48,964 nucleotides of DNA, from NCBI GenBank assembly GCA_045591095.1, contig JAZNSF010000008.1:1-48964 (forward strand), given 5' to 3'. The notes below the pieces were generated by a model. The model searched no databases. It had not been told where the DNA came from and saw only the letters and a list, made by a program, of their open reading frames with translations. Origin of the DNA: SIG440 sp045591095. Its GTDB lineage: Bacteria > Bacillota > Clostridia > Monoglobales > Monoglobaceae. Numbering within the stretch: the first letter of the stretch is position 1; every line of letters starts with the position of its first letter. Position numbers and translations under genes: made by a program. Positions 1 through 8,641 of the stretch are shown piece by piece.

Positions 1-82
1 AAAGCATCTCAACACCCCATTAGTACGCCGTTTTCTATACTTTTATTATACCACATTTTACTTACTTTTTAAAGACTTTTTG

Positions 83-122
83 CAAAAAAAATGACCACCG
101 ACATTTGACTTTGTCAGTGGTC
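83..122 (-). terminator. Intrinsic terminator of the rnf run
   Basis: On the minus strand an 11-bp stem (93-103 with 112-122, one G-T type mismatch) is followed directly by an A and eight T residues. It lies about 40 nt past the rnfB stop, so it probably ends the long leftward transcript. Confidence 0.85.
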
Positions 123-124
123 TG

Positions 125-150
125 AAGGCGGTGGCTAATGCCACCGCCTT
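125..150. terminator. GC-rich hairpin after rnfB
   Basis: A perfect 11-bp inverted repeat (125-135 with 140-150, loop TAAT) lies between the rnfB stop and the T-tailed terminator. It has no long T run of its own. It may act as a first pause hairpin or as a 3'-end stabiliser of the rnf mRNA. Confidence 0.6.
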
Positions 151-160
151 TAAAATACTT

Positions 161-973
161 TTATACAGTTTGAACTTCAGGTTTTTTGCCTAACATTTTT
201 ATTATATCTCTTGGACATTTTTCCTGACAAGCCCCACATCCTACGCACTTAGAATAATCTATAACTGCACAGTTGTTTTCTACTGTTATTGCACCTATCT
301 CGCAGTTCTTAGCGCAAATCCCACAGCCAAGACATCCTACCGTGCAGGCAGAGCGGGTATCTTTACCCTTTGCTGTCGAGCCGCAAGCCACAACGCCTTT
401 AGCCGAGTAGGGAACTCTTTTGATGATGTGCCTTGGACATTCTGCCATGCAAGCACCACAGTTGGTACATTTTTCACGGTCAACCACTGCAATGCCGTCT
501 ATAATAGATAGTGCCCCAAACTTACACTTTAAAACACAAGAACCAAAGCCCAGACAGCCAAAGCTACATTCCTTCATTCCGCCGCCAAGTCGATTGGCTG
601 TATGGCAATCGGGATAGTCGTTAGCATCATACTTGGTTTTTACTTTGTCGCCGCCGCCCGAGCACATAACAAAAGCTGTCATTCTTTCGGACTTTTCAGC
701 CGAAACTCTCATAATTTCAGCAATCTTTTCAGCTACGGCATCGCCACCTACAGGACAACAATTAACAGAAGCTTCGCCTTTTACTATAGCATCAGCCGCT
801 GCCGAACATCCTGCAAATCCACATCCGCCACAGTTTGCACCAGGCAGACATTCCTCAATCAGTGGAAGTCTTTCATCTTTTTCTACTGCAAAAATTTTAG
901 CCGCAACCGAAAGTAATGCACCAAAAATTAGGCCCATACCTCCAACCGCTAAAACTGGTAACAAAAGTTCCAT
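161..973 (-). CDS. rnfB: Rnf complex subunit RnfB (iron-sulfur electron carrier)
   Basis: RnfB is the membrane-anchored iron-sulfur subunit of the Rnf complex, which couples ferredoxin:NAD+ oxidoreduction to Na+ or H+ pumping. Residues about 5-27 form a membrane anchor. The RnfB-type 4Fe-4S motif CGGCGFAGC follows near residue 48. The C-terminal half carries ferredoxin-like CxxCxxCxxxC clusters, visible as CTNCGACMAEC, CLGCGICAKNC and CVGCGACQEKC. At 270 residues it is in the range of clostridial RnfB. It is the last gene of the C-D-G-E-A-B order, 18 nt after rnfA, and is followed by a terminator. Confidence 0.95.
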   Translation of the reverse strand: MELLLPVLAVGGMGLIFGALLSVAAKIFAVEKDERLPLIEECLPGANCGGCGFAGCSAAADAIVKGEASVNCCPVGGDAVAEKIAEIMRVSAEKSERMTAFVMCSGGGDKVKTKYDANDYPDCHTANRLGGGMKECSFGCLGFGSCVLKCKFGALSIIDGIAVVDREKCTNCGACMAECPRHIIKRVPYSAKGVVACGSTAKGKDTRSACTVGCLGCGICAKNCEIGAITVENNCAVIDYSKCVGCGACQEKCPRDIIKMLGKKPEVQTV

Positions 974-991
974 ATATCTTCCTCCTTCTGC

Positions 992-1582
992 CTAAAAGCT
1001 AAGTCCCGAAAATCCCATAAACGCAATTGAGAGTAGTCCCGCTGTGATAAGCGTTATTGGCATACCCTTTAAAAATCCCGGGATATTTGAGCTTTCAAGA
1101 CGTTCGCGAACACCTGCAAAAAGCACAATCGCAAAGGTAAAACCAATGCCTGCTGTCCCGCCATAAACTACCGACTTCAAAAAGCTTAGGTCAGTCCCAC
1201 CAAATTTTGTTATATTTACAATAGCAACACCAAGCACTGCACAGTTTGTGGTAATCAGCGGCAGATAAATTCCCAGCGAATTGTATAGTGACGGGATTGA
1301 TTTTTGCAAAAACATCTCGACAAACTGAACAAGCACCGCAATAACCAAAATAAATGCAATTGTTTGTAAGTATTCGATATTAAACAAAACCAAAAGCTGT
1401 TGAACAGCCCAGGTAATCGCCGACGCACATGCCATAACAAACACAACGGCAAGTCCCATACCAATAGCTGTGTCAACCTTTTTTGAAACACCTAAAAACG
1501 GGCATATACCCAAAAACTGAACAAGAACAAAGTTTTGAATAAAAATTGCCCCGATACTGATAATAAGTAGTTCCTTAAGCAA
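992..1582 (-). CDS. rnfA: Rnf complex subunit RnfA
   Basis: This is an integral membrane subunit of the Rnf ferredoxin:NAD+ oxidoreductase, with about six transmembrane helices in 196 residues. RnfA and RnfE are homologous and form the inverted-topology pair at the centre of the complex. The N-terminal stretch NFVLVQFLGICPFLGVSKK and the segment LPLITTNCAVLGVA, with its conserved cysteine, are family hallmarks. The start overlaps the end of rnfE by 8 nt, consistent with translational coupling. Confidence 0.95.
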   Translation of the reverse strand: MLKELLIISIGAIFIQNFVLVQFLGICPFLGVSKKVDTAIGMGLAVVFVMACASAITWAVQQLLVLFNIEYLQTIAFILVIAVLVQFVEMFLQKSIPSLYNSLGIYLPLITTNCAVLGVAIVNITKFGGTDLSFLKSVVYGGTAGIGFTFAIVLFAGVRERLESSNIPGFLKGMPITLITAGLLSIAFMGFSGLSF

Positions 1583-2183
1583 CTTTATTCTCCCCTTTCT
1601 TACGTCTTGCTGAAATAATGTTGATTACCATTACGATAAGTCCCAAAGTAATGAACGCACCCGGTGGCAAAATCATAATCGTAATCGGGCTGAAGGCTTC
1701 GCCGAAAAGCGAGAATCCAAAGAATGTTCCGGCACCCAAAATCTCGCGTACAGCACCGATTATGGTAAGGGCACAGGTAAATCCAAGACCCATTCCAAAT
1801 CCGTCGATTGCAGATTTAATCGGACCGTTTTTTGAAGCAAAAGCCTCGGCTCTTCCAAGGATAATACAGTTTACAACAATTAGTGGGATATAAATTCCCA
1901 GAGCCTCTGATATCCCTTGAGCATATGCCTTAAGAAGCATTTCTACAACTGTAACGAACGCCGCAATAACCACAACGTATGCCGCAATTCTTACCTTGTC
2001 GGGTATAAACTTTCTTAAAAGCGAAATAAATATATTCGAAAAAATTAGCACCATCATTGTCGAAAGGCCCATGCCTACGGCATTGAAAGCACTTGTAGTA
2101 ACCGCAAGAGTCGGACACATACCAAGGAATAGTACAAAAGTTGGGTTTTCTTTTAAAAGACCGTTAAGGAATACTTTTTTCAT
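1575..2183 (-). CDS. rnfE: Rnf complex subunit RnfE
   Basis: This is the second RnfA/RnfE-type membrane subunit (202 residues, about six helices). The motifs ENPTFVLFLGMCPTLAV and IPLIVVNCIILGRAEAFA are typical of RnfE; the cysteine in the latter matches the membrane Fe-S site shared with RnfA. The start codon overlaps the rnfG stop (TAATG) and the end overlaps rnfA. The C-terminal tail is basic (SARRKKG), probably cytoplasmic. Confidence 0.95.
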   Translation of the reverse strand: MKKVFLNGLLKENPTFVLFLGMCPTLAVTTSAFNAVGMGLSTMMVLIFSNIFISLLRKFIPDKVRIAAYVVVIAAFVTVVEMLLKAYAQGISEALGIYIPLIVVNCIILGRAEAFASKNGPIKSAIDGFGMGLGFTCALTIIGAVREILGAGTFFGFSLFGEAFSPITIMILPPGAFITLGLIVMVINIISARRKKGENKVA

Positions 2184-2845
2184 TATTTACCCGCCTCCTT
2201 GTCTGCGTTTGATATCTGTTCTTCGGTTTCTTGCTTGATTTCTTCAAGCTTTTTGGCTGTCTTTTCAAGCTCTCCGCTCTCGGCCTTTGCCCTTGCCGCG
2301 TCCAAAGACGCATTGACGCAAGCAGTCACAGCCTTTGAAGTAACGGTAGCACTTGCTATTGCCGAGATTTCGCTATCTTTTGCCGCACCCTTAACCACCT
2401 TAAGACTGTTTTTAGCACCCATAAACTGGTCAATAAACTGAGGCTTTGAAGCATTTGCACCAAGGCCTGCGGTCTCGGAAGACTCCATAATCTTCACCCT
2501 GGTAACTTTAAGGTCCTTGTCAATGCCTACCATAACCTTTATGTCGCCGCCATAGCCAGCGTGAGAAACAGCTGTCACAACGTATCCCGAAAGTTCTTTA
2601 CTTCCATCCAAGCCTACATTGATTTTCTCAATGGTAACATTGTCGGTTTCAAGGTTTGGAACTTCGCTTAATGTAAACTCACTTGCCTCGGGAAGTACTT
2701 GCTGCTGAAGCTTTACTTCGGCTGCCGCATTATTCTGGGCAATTATAGGTTTTGTAATTTTGTTTACCGTCGCAAGGCACAGCGCCGCAACTGCAGTGAT
2801 TACAAAAAGTTTCAGTGCTACTATCAAAATTTCCTTATTGCGCAT
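2183..2845 (-). CDS. rnfG: Rnf complex subunit RnfG (covalent flavin subunit)
   Basis: RnfG carries covalently bound FMN on the outer face of the membrane. One N-terminal transmembrane helix (about residues 5-25) is followed by an FMN-binding domain. The attachment region reads IASATVTSKAV, matching the S(G/A)ATxT flavinylation motif whose last Thr holds the FMN. I chose the ATG at 2845, which has a GGGGGAAG ribosome site and overlaps the rnfD stop; an in-frame extension to 2905 lies inside rnfD and has no such support. The C-terminus is a charged Lys/Glu-rich tail. Confidence 0.93.
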   Translation of the reverse strand: MRNKEILIVALKLFVITAVAALCLATVNKITKPIIAQNNAAAEVKLQQQVLPEASEFTLSEVPNLETDNVTIEKINVGLDGSKELSGYVVTAVSHAGYGGDIKVMVGIDKDLKVTRVKIMESSETAGLGANASKPQFIDQFMGAKNSLKVVKGAAKDSEISAIASATVTSKAVTACVNASLDAARAKAESGELEKTAKKLEEIKQETEEQISNADKEAGK

Positions 2846-3821
2846 CTCTGCTTCCCCCTTTCCGGCTTTTGTAACCAAAGGGCTTTGGAGCAGTAAAACG
2901 GTCAATCAAAGGCGCTGCAACATTCATAAGAAGAATTGAATATGAAACACCCTCGGGATATCCGCCCCAAAGTCTGATTATGCTAGTCAAAACACCACAA
3001 CCAATACCAAATACAATCTGTCCTGTTTTGGTGTAAGGGGTTGTTACATAGTCTGTTGCCATAAAGAACGCACCAAGGATAAGTCCGCCTGACAGAACGT
3101 GAGTAAGAGGATCTCCACCTGCTATAAAAGTTACAACCACAACGGTAAGTATGTAGCTTAGCGGGATTTTAAGGTCAATCACGCGTCTTGCAATGAGGTA
3201 AATCGCACCAATCAAAAGCGCTATGGTCGAAACTTCGCCAACGCAACCGCCGATTTTCCCAAGGAATAAATCCATATAACAAGGAAGCTCGCCCACGCCC
3301 TCTTTCAAAACACCAAGAGGTGTTGCCATTGTAACTGCGTCCAAATTATTAAAAAGCGTAACTTTGCTAAATGGCTTTACCCAGGTAGTCATAGGCTGTG
3401 CCCACGATGTAAGTAAGAACGCTCTTGCTGCAAGGGCAGGGTTCATAAAGTTGTGGCCTATGCCGCCAAAGAACTGTTTTACTATGATTATTGCAAAAAC
3501 TGCACCTACTGCCGCCATCCAAAACGGCATTGTAACGGGCAGGTTGAGCGCAAGCAAAAGTCCGGTAAGGGCCGCACTACAGTCGCCTATTGTAGAGGGT
3601 TTTTTCAAAGCCTTGCACCAGAGAGCCTCAGAAGCAACCGATGCTACAACACAAACAAGCGAGAGTACTGCCGCACGATATCCGAATATAAGCACCCCTG
3701 CAATCAGCGCAGGCATAAGAGCAATGATAACATCAAGCATTATTCCCTTTGTACTTTGGCCGCTGCGAACATGGGGAGATTCGCTGACTATAAATTTTTC
3801 ACGAATGCTAATCTCTGCCAT
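2835..3821 (-). CDS. rnfD: Rnf complex subunit RnfD
   Basis: RnfD is a polytopic membrane subunit (328 residues, about nine to ten helices) related to NqrB, with a covalent FMN. The segment LDAVTMATPLGVL matches the flavin attachment region, and FGGIGHNFMNPALAARAFLL is a strongly conserved family signature. It starts one base inside the rnfC stop region and overlaps rnfG by 11 nt, so the whole rnf block is translationally coupled. Confidence 0.95.
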   Translation of the reverse strand: MAEISIREKFIVSESPHVRSGQSTKGIMLDVIIALMPALIAGVLIFGYRAAVLSLVCVVASVASEALWCKALKKPSTIGDCSAALTGLLLALNLPVTMPFWMAAVGAVFAIIIVKQFFGGIGHNFMNPALAARAFLLTSWAQPMTTWVKPFSKVTLFNNLDAVTMATPLGVLKEGVGELPCYMDLFLGKIGGCVGEVSTIALLIGAIYLIARRVIDLKIPLSYILTVVVVTFIAGGDPLTHVLSGGLILGAFFMATDYVTTPYTKTGQIVFGIGCGVLTSIIRLWGGYPEGVSYSILLMNVAAPLIDRFTAPKPFGYKSRKGGSRDAQ

Positions 3822-5185
3822 TATTTCTTCGCCTCCCTTAGTTTTGTCTTGCCTGTACGTATAAACCTGAGCGGATTTTGCTCAGCAGGACATACATATG
3901 TGCAAGAGCCGCACTGTATGCAGTCCATTATATTAAGCTTTGAAAGTTTTTCCATGTCATTTAATACAACTGCTTCTTTTATGATGTTAGGAAGCAAGTT
4001 CATCGGACAACCCGACACGCACTTTCCGCATCTTAAGCAGCTTTCTGCCTTTCGTTCGGGAACATTTTCCTCTGTAAATACCAAAAGCGCTGAAGAACCT
4101 TTGATTACCGGAACTTCCAGCGAAGAAAGAGCCATACCCATCATTGGCCCGCCCATAATAAGCTTGGCAGCCGTTTCCTTAAGTCCGCCACAAACTTCAA
4201 TCAGGTGGCTGAAGCTTGTGCCGATTGGAACACGGAGATTTTTGGGTTCCGCTATACCATCACCGGTTACGGTAACAATTCGTCTTGTGAGAGGTCTGCC
4301 ATTAAGAACAGCTCTTGCGACTGCCGCACACGAGTCAATGTTGTTTACCACTGCACCTACATCCATAGGAAGCTTTCCTGATGGTACGCTTAGACCTGTA
4401 ACTGCTTTAATCAGGTGTTTTTCCGAACCTTGCGGGTATTTGGTTTTTACCGCAACTACCTTTATATTAACGTCCTTCTCCATCTTTGCCGCATCGCTCA
4501 TTACCTTTATCGCATCAGGCTTGTTGGTCTCGATTGCAATGTATCCAGTATCAAGACCAAAAATCTTCATGGTAAGCTTAAGTCCGTCTATTATCTCCTC
4601 AGGGTTTTCAAGCATCTCGCGGTGGTCACTTGTAAGGTAAGGTTCGCACTCTGCACCGTTTATGATAACATACTTTATCGGCTTTTCTTCAGGTGGACTA
4701 AGCTTAACATGTGTCGGGAATGCCGCACCGCCCATACCTACTATACCTGCCTCGCGTACAGCCGCAACGATTTCCTGTGGCGAAACACTTTCAAAGGTAT
4801 ACTTTTTCATGGAAGAATCCCATTCGTCAAGGCCGTCGTTTTCTACCACAATTGCCATAACCTTTGAACCTGATGGGTGAAGCCGCTCCTCTATCGCCAT
4901 AACCATACCCGATACCGACGAATGAATGTGAGAAGAAATAAATCCTTCAGCCTCGGCTATTTTTTGCCCTGCCAGAACTCTGTCGCCCACATTTACGCAA
5001 GGTTTTGCGGGAGCCCCAATGTGCTGCGTCAGCGGAAATACCAATGTTTTCGGCATTGGAATATCCTCAATCGCTTTATGCACGGTCGAGTGCTTCATAT
5101 CATTTGGATGTATTCCACCGCTGAAAGTAAGCACTTCGGGTTTACCCATAGCTTGCCTAATCCAGTTAAGACTTAAACCCTTCAT
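3821..5185 (-). CDS. rnfC: Rnf complex subunit RnfC (NADH-binding subunit)
   Basis: RnfC is the peripheral subunit where NAD+ is reduced; it has an NADH/FMN-binding SLBB-containing body and two 4Fe-4S clusters. Near the C-terminus the motifs CLRCGKCVSGCP and CIQCGSCTYVCP are the two ferredoxin-type clusters. GMGGAAFPTHVKL and INGAECEPYLTSDHR are NuoF/RnfC-type nucleotide-site motifs. I place the start at the ATG at 5185 because AGGACGG sits 8 nt before it, while the in-frame GTG at 5194 abuts that site. Only 29 nt separate it from the upstream dnaC-like gene, suggesting read-through. Confidence 0.94.
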   Translation of the reverse strand: MKGLSLNWIRQAMGKPEVLTFSGGIHPNDMKHSTVHKAIEDIPMPKTLVFPLTQHIGAPAKPCVNVGDRVLAGQKIAEAEGFISSHIHSSVSGMVMAIEERLHPSGSKVMAIVVENDGLDEWDSSMKKYTFESVSPQEIVAAVREAGIVGMGGAAFPTHVKLSPPEEKPIKYVIINGAECEPYLTSDHREMLENPEEIIDGLKLTMKIFGLDTGYIAIETNKPDAIKVMSDAAKMEKDVNIKVVAVKTKYPQGSEKHLIKAVTGLSVPSGKLPMDVGAVVNNIDSCAAVARAVLNGRPLTRRIVTVTGDGIAEPKNLRVPIGTSFSHLIEVCGGLKETAAKLIMGGPMMGMALSSLEVPVIKGSSALLVFTEENVPERKAESCLRCGKCVSGCPMNLLPNIIKEAVVLNDMEKLSKLNIMDCIQCGSCTYVCPAEQNPLRFIRTGKTKLREAKK

Positions 5186-5214
5186 GTTTGTCACCGTCCT
5201 ATATTAATTGATTT

Positions 5215-6183
5215 TTAGATACTGCGCTTTTTTATTATCATTCTAAGGTCACTGCCAGCTGTCTGTAATAGCTGATAGTCGCCAATAAATCTTGAGGTAA
5301 CCCGCTGACTGTAGATATTTGAAAGCTCTTCAAAACCAAGGTTAGTGGAAATCACTGTACTTTTCCCTGAAATAATCCTCGAATTTATTATATCAAAAAG
5401 TGCCGCTGTTGTAAACTGTGTTGTAAATTCTGTGCCAAGATCGTCAATAATCAAAAGGTCCACATCATAGGCATACTTCACAATCTCAGGCGCATCATCT
5501 TCGCCCCTATTAAACCTTGCGCTTTCCAAAATTTCAAAAAGCCTGAACGCCGTCTGATAATAAACCGTCTTTCCACGTTCCAGGGCGCGGTTTGCAATAC
5601 AGCTTGTGATAAAGGTCTTGCCGGTCCCTGCATTGCCCATAATCAAAAAGTTCTCGCACAAAAGGTCAAAGCTATCTGCAAACTTCATGGCTCTTTCGCA
5701 AAGCTTTTGCATAACCTTCAGAGTTGTAGCCGAATTTTCGCCCTGATTCAAGAAAAGTGAAAAATCAAAGTTTTCAAAAGTCTGACTCCTCATATATTCG
5801 GTCAGGTTGGAGTTTTCGCCTATGTGCTTTATCACCAAGTTCTTGAGGCAGTCACATCTAAGACCGTCAACAAATCCTGTGTCACAGCATTTTGAGCAGG
5901 TGTAAATATCATCAAGATAATCTTCACCAAAGCCATTTTTCAAAAGTAATTCTGTCTTTTCGCTTTGCAGGGCTTGTATATCTTTTTTTATTACCTCAAG
6001 GTCCTCGCATTTTTTAAGAACACAGTTTAAAAGTCTTGTACCGCACTTCATAAGCTCGGCCTCTATCTCAGAAAGTCTTGGTGTCTTAATAAGCACCTCT
6101 TTTCGTCTACCAGACATAATATCCTTATTTTTCTTTCGGATTTCCTCAAGTTCCTTGTTTGCCAAAGTGTAGGCAGATTCCAT
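5215..6183 (-). CDS. DnaC/DnaI-type helicase loader ATPase
   Basis: This AAA+ protein probably loads the replicative helicase at origins or restart sites (family knowledge). It has an N-terminal coiled-coil-like part (about residues 1-85), a zinc-binding patch CSKCCDTGFVDGLRCDC (around 95-111), Walker A GNAGTGKT (around 184-191), Walker B LLIIDDLGTE and a SRFIGDY sensor/arginine region. This matches Firmicute DnaI-like proteins of about 310-330 residues. It lies 19 nt after a DnaD-domain gene, the usual clostridial pairing. dnaC or dnaI naming is ambiguous, so no symbol is given. Confidence 0.88.
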   Translation of the reverse strand: MESAYTLANKELEEIRKKNKDIMSGRRKEVLIKTPRLSEIEAELMKCGTRLLNCVLKKCEDLEVIKKDIQALQSEKTELLLKNGFGEDYLDDIYTCSKCCDTGFVDGLRCDCLKNLVIKHIGENSNLTEYMRSQTFENFDFSLFLNQGENSATTLKVMQKLCERAMKFADSFDLLCENFLIMGNAGTGKTFITSCIANRALERGKTVYYQTAFRLFEILESARFNRGEDDAPEIVKYAYDVDLLIIDDLGTEFTTQFTTAALFDIINSRIISGKSTVISTNLGFEELSNIYSQRVTSRFIGDYQLLQTAGSDLRMIIKKRSI

Positions 6184-6202
6184 AACTAACTCTCACTCCT
6201 TT

Positions 6203-7204
6203 TTACTCTTCCAGCATATCCTTTAAGATTTGCTCGGCAAAGTTTGAATAATCAGGCTTATTTGTATCAACATAGTTGTTAAACTTACTTTTTTTAGTCG
6301 TCGCTTTGGTCTTTGTGGGCGAAGATTTAAGCTTAAACAGCGTCTCTTTTTCCCTGACCTCTTCTACTGTGGTAAATCCCTCTTCGCACCAGCTTAAAAG
6401 AATTTTATTCATATAAGCAAACCCAAGCTTTCCTGTGGCTGTAACTGTGCGGTCATAGGCTTCTTCGATAAGTTCTATGGGAATATTTTTTTCATGAGTC
6501 CAGGTAGTGATATACTTCTTCTCGGTTGGACTAAGCGCGCGGTCATATATACCAAGAATCCCACGAACTTTACCTTCGTTTGAAAGCTTCATTTCAATCT
6601 CGCGGATATACTCTTCGGCACTTTCGTAGGTGTCAATCCCCTTGTCTGCCCAGTCCATAGCCACCGTTTCAATATACCGTTTGCCGGGCTTTCCGTGATT
6701 TACAGCAAACCTTAAAAGCATTATCACCACTTCAACCGGAAGTCCCAGCCAGTCAACAAAGGAATAAATAAGTTCAAAATCCAAAGGGCTTAGTATCTTC
6801 CCTAAAATCCGTTCGGCCTCGCGGAAGAGATAGTCAATTTCCTTATTGACCGATGCGGCTGCATCTATCTCGGCCGAATTATACGAAGGCCTCTGGCGGA
6901 GTCTTTCTCTGCCGCTCTTTTTTCTTTCATCAGTTTCTCCAGTCGGCTTATTCTCACCACCGGTCAGGATACCATATCCACGACCTTTTTTTTCGAATAC
7001 TCCAGCCGTAATCCAAAAATCAACCGCATTTTCGACCAAATCTTTGTCCATGCCAAGCTTCTTCGAGGTCTCTGACACCGGAGGGATTTTTTGGTCCTTG
7101 TTCCATATATATAATATATAAAGGTAGACTTGCAAATACTCTGCCTTTGCAAATCTCCCCCATTTCTCCATAAATTCAAATTCAATTTCAAACCCTTGTG
7201 GCAT
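6203..7204 (-). CDS. DnaD-domain primosome protein
   Basis: This is a probable primosomal DNA-remodelling protein of the DnaD/DnaB_2 family. Residues about 20-110 look like a DnaD-type winged helix. Two DnaB_2-type helical repeats follow, around 125-200 (IDYLFREAERILGKILSPLD...) and 215-285 (ILGIYDRALSPTEKKYI...LGFAYMNKILLSW). The end is low-complexity and basic (SPTKTKATTKKSK). It sits 31 nt after mnmE and directly before the helicase loader gene, so the two likely act together in initiation or restart. Confidence 0.85.
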   Translation of the reverse strand: MPQGFEIEFEFMEKWGRFAKAEYLQVYLYILYIWNKDQKIPPVSETSKKLGMDKDLVENAVDFWITAGVFEKKGRGYGILTGGENKPTGETDERKKSGRERLRQRPSYNSAEIDAAASVNKEIDYLFREAERILGKILSPLDFELIYSFVDWLGLPVEVVIMLLRFAVNHGKPGKRYIETVAMDWADKGIDTYESAEEYIREIEMKLSNEGKVRGILGIYDRALSPTEKKYITTWTHEKNIPIELIEEAYDRTVTATGKLGFAYMNKILLSWCEEGFTTVEEVREKETLFKLKSSPTKTKATTKKSKFNNYVDTNKPDYSNFAEQILKDMLEE

Positions 7205-7235
7205 TTCTTACCTCTCTTACCTTTGGATTTTGCAC

Positions 7236-8630
7236 CTACTTTCCGACACAAAATCTCTCAAAAACCTTTTCTATTATTTCTTCCTGAACAGTCGCACCTG
7301 TAACTTCGCCCAGCGCCTCTATCAAATCCTCAAGGTCCACATACAGCATATCTGTGGGCATACCCTCTTCTATAGAAGCTTTCATATTATTAACCGCTGC
7401 CATTGCCTTTAAAAGTGAATCCTTTTGACGGTCGTTAGATATAAACACATCGTCCTTATCTATGCCGCCTGCCATAAACATATCTTTAACCTTGTCCTCT
7501 AAGACATCAATTCCGATGGGTTCGCCATCCTTTGGAGTCGCCGTAAGGATAAAGCTGTCAGCTTTGATTCCAAGCGTCTTTGCATACGCCTCTATATCCA
7601 CAGACTCACTTTTGTCTGTCTTATTTAATATAACTATTTGTGGTCTGTCCTTTATATACTCAAAAATGCGGATATCTTCAGACAAAATCCCCTCGGATGC
7701 GTCCAGAACAAACAAGCAAAGCTGTGCTTCCTTAATGTTTTCCTTTGCTCTTTCTACACCTATTCTCTCTATTTTGTTCTCGCTTTCTCGTATTCCTGCG
7801 GTGTCGATAAGCCTTAAAGCAATACCTTTAACCGTCACATATTCCTCGACTGTATCACGTGTCGTCCCCGGTATATCTGCAACAATAGCGCGCTCTGTGT
7901 GGCTTAATGCATTAAGAAGTGACGACTTTCCTACGTTTGGTCTTCCTGCAATAACTGTTTTTATGCCATCACGCATAATCTTTCCCTTTTTAAAGCCGTT
8001 AAGCAGGTTTTCTATGCCATCCGATATGCTTTTCAGGGCATTTTCAAGTTCGCCCGCCGACATCTCGTCGATTTCGTCAGGATAATCCAAAATTGCCGAT
8101 AAATTCGCTGCAAGTTCGATAGCCTCTTCACGGATTTTATCCACCCTCTCAGACAGTCCGCCCGAAAGTGCTTTTGCCGCATTAAGTCTCCCCAGCTCGG
8201 AATTTGCGTGTATCAGGTCAATTGTCGCCTCCGCTTTTAAAAGATCGGTCTTACCGTTCATAAATGCACGCCTTGTAAATTCCCCGGCTTCTGCCTGCCT
8301 TGCGCCAGCCTTAAAAAGCTCCTCCAAAACGGCCTCTGCCACCATATAGCCACCATGACAATTGATTTCAACCACCGTCTCGCCTGTGTATGAATGTGGA
8401 GCACGCATTACCGAGACCAACGCCTCGTCAATAAGCCTTTGGTCATCCAGACTTTTTATATCAGATAGCACCAGCTTGTGGCTCTCTATACGAGATATAG
8501 TCCTCCCGCATTTGGGGAAGACTATACTTTCTGCGCAAGTTACTGCGCCCTCTCCGCTTATTCTTATGATGGCTATTCCCCCAACTCCGATGGGGGTAGC
8601 AATTGCTGCAATTGTGTCAAAAATTTTCAT
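7236..8630 (-). CDS. mnmE: tRNA modification GTPase MnmE
   Basis: With MnmG, MnmE installs the cmnm5 group on U34 of several tRNAs. The N-terminal tetrahydrofolate-binding domain (about 1-118) includes DTIAAIATPIGVGGIAIIR. The central helical domain holds an inserted Ras-like G domain with G1 GRPNVGKS, TTRDT, DTAG and NKTD. The C-terminal FCVGK gives the conserved catalytic Cys of the C-[IV]-G-K end. Length 464 is standard. Its position after dnaA, 11 nt away on the same strand, differs from the common jag-mnmE-mnmG order. Confidence 0.97.
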   Translation of the reverse strand: MKIFDTIAAIATPIGVGGIAIIRISGEGAVTCAESIVFPKCGRTISRIESHKLVLSDIKSLDDQRLIDEALVSVMRAPHSYTGETVVEINCHGGYMVAEAVLEELFKAGARQAEAGEFTRRAFMNGKTDLLKAEATIDLIHANSELGRLNAAKALSGGLSERVDKIREEAIELAANLSAILDYPDEIDEMSAGELENALKSISDGIENLLNGFKKGKIMRDGIKTVIAGRPNVGKSSLLNALSHTERAIVADIPGTTRDTVEEYVTVKGIALRLIDTAGIRESENKIERIGVERAKENIKEAQLCLFVLDASEGILSEDIRIFEYIKDRPQIVILNKTDKSESVDIEAYAKTLGIKADSFILTATPKDGEPIGIDVLEDKVKDMFMAGGIDKDDVFISNDRQKDSLLKAMAAVNNMKASIEEGMPTDMLYVDLEDLIEALGEVTGATVQEEIIEKVFERFCVGK

Positions 8631-8641
8631 ATCGTAAGTTC

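Noticed and set aside
3453..4640. A 395-codon open frame on the plus strand across rnfD and rnfC
   Set aside because: It is antisense to two overlapping, well-conserved rnf genes, has no recognisable domain, and its composition mirrors the codon pattern of the opposite strand.
7462..8085. A 207-codon plus-strand frame inside mnmE
   Set aside because: It is Ser/Pro/Ile-rich antisense translation of a highly conserved gene with no motif or ribosome site.
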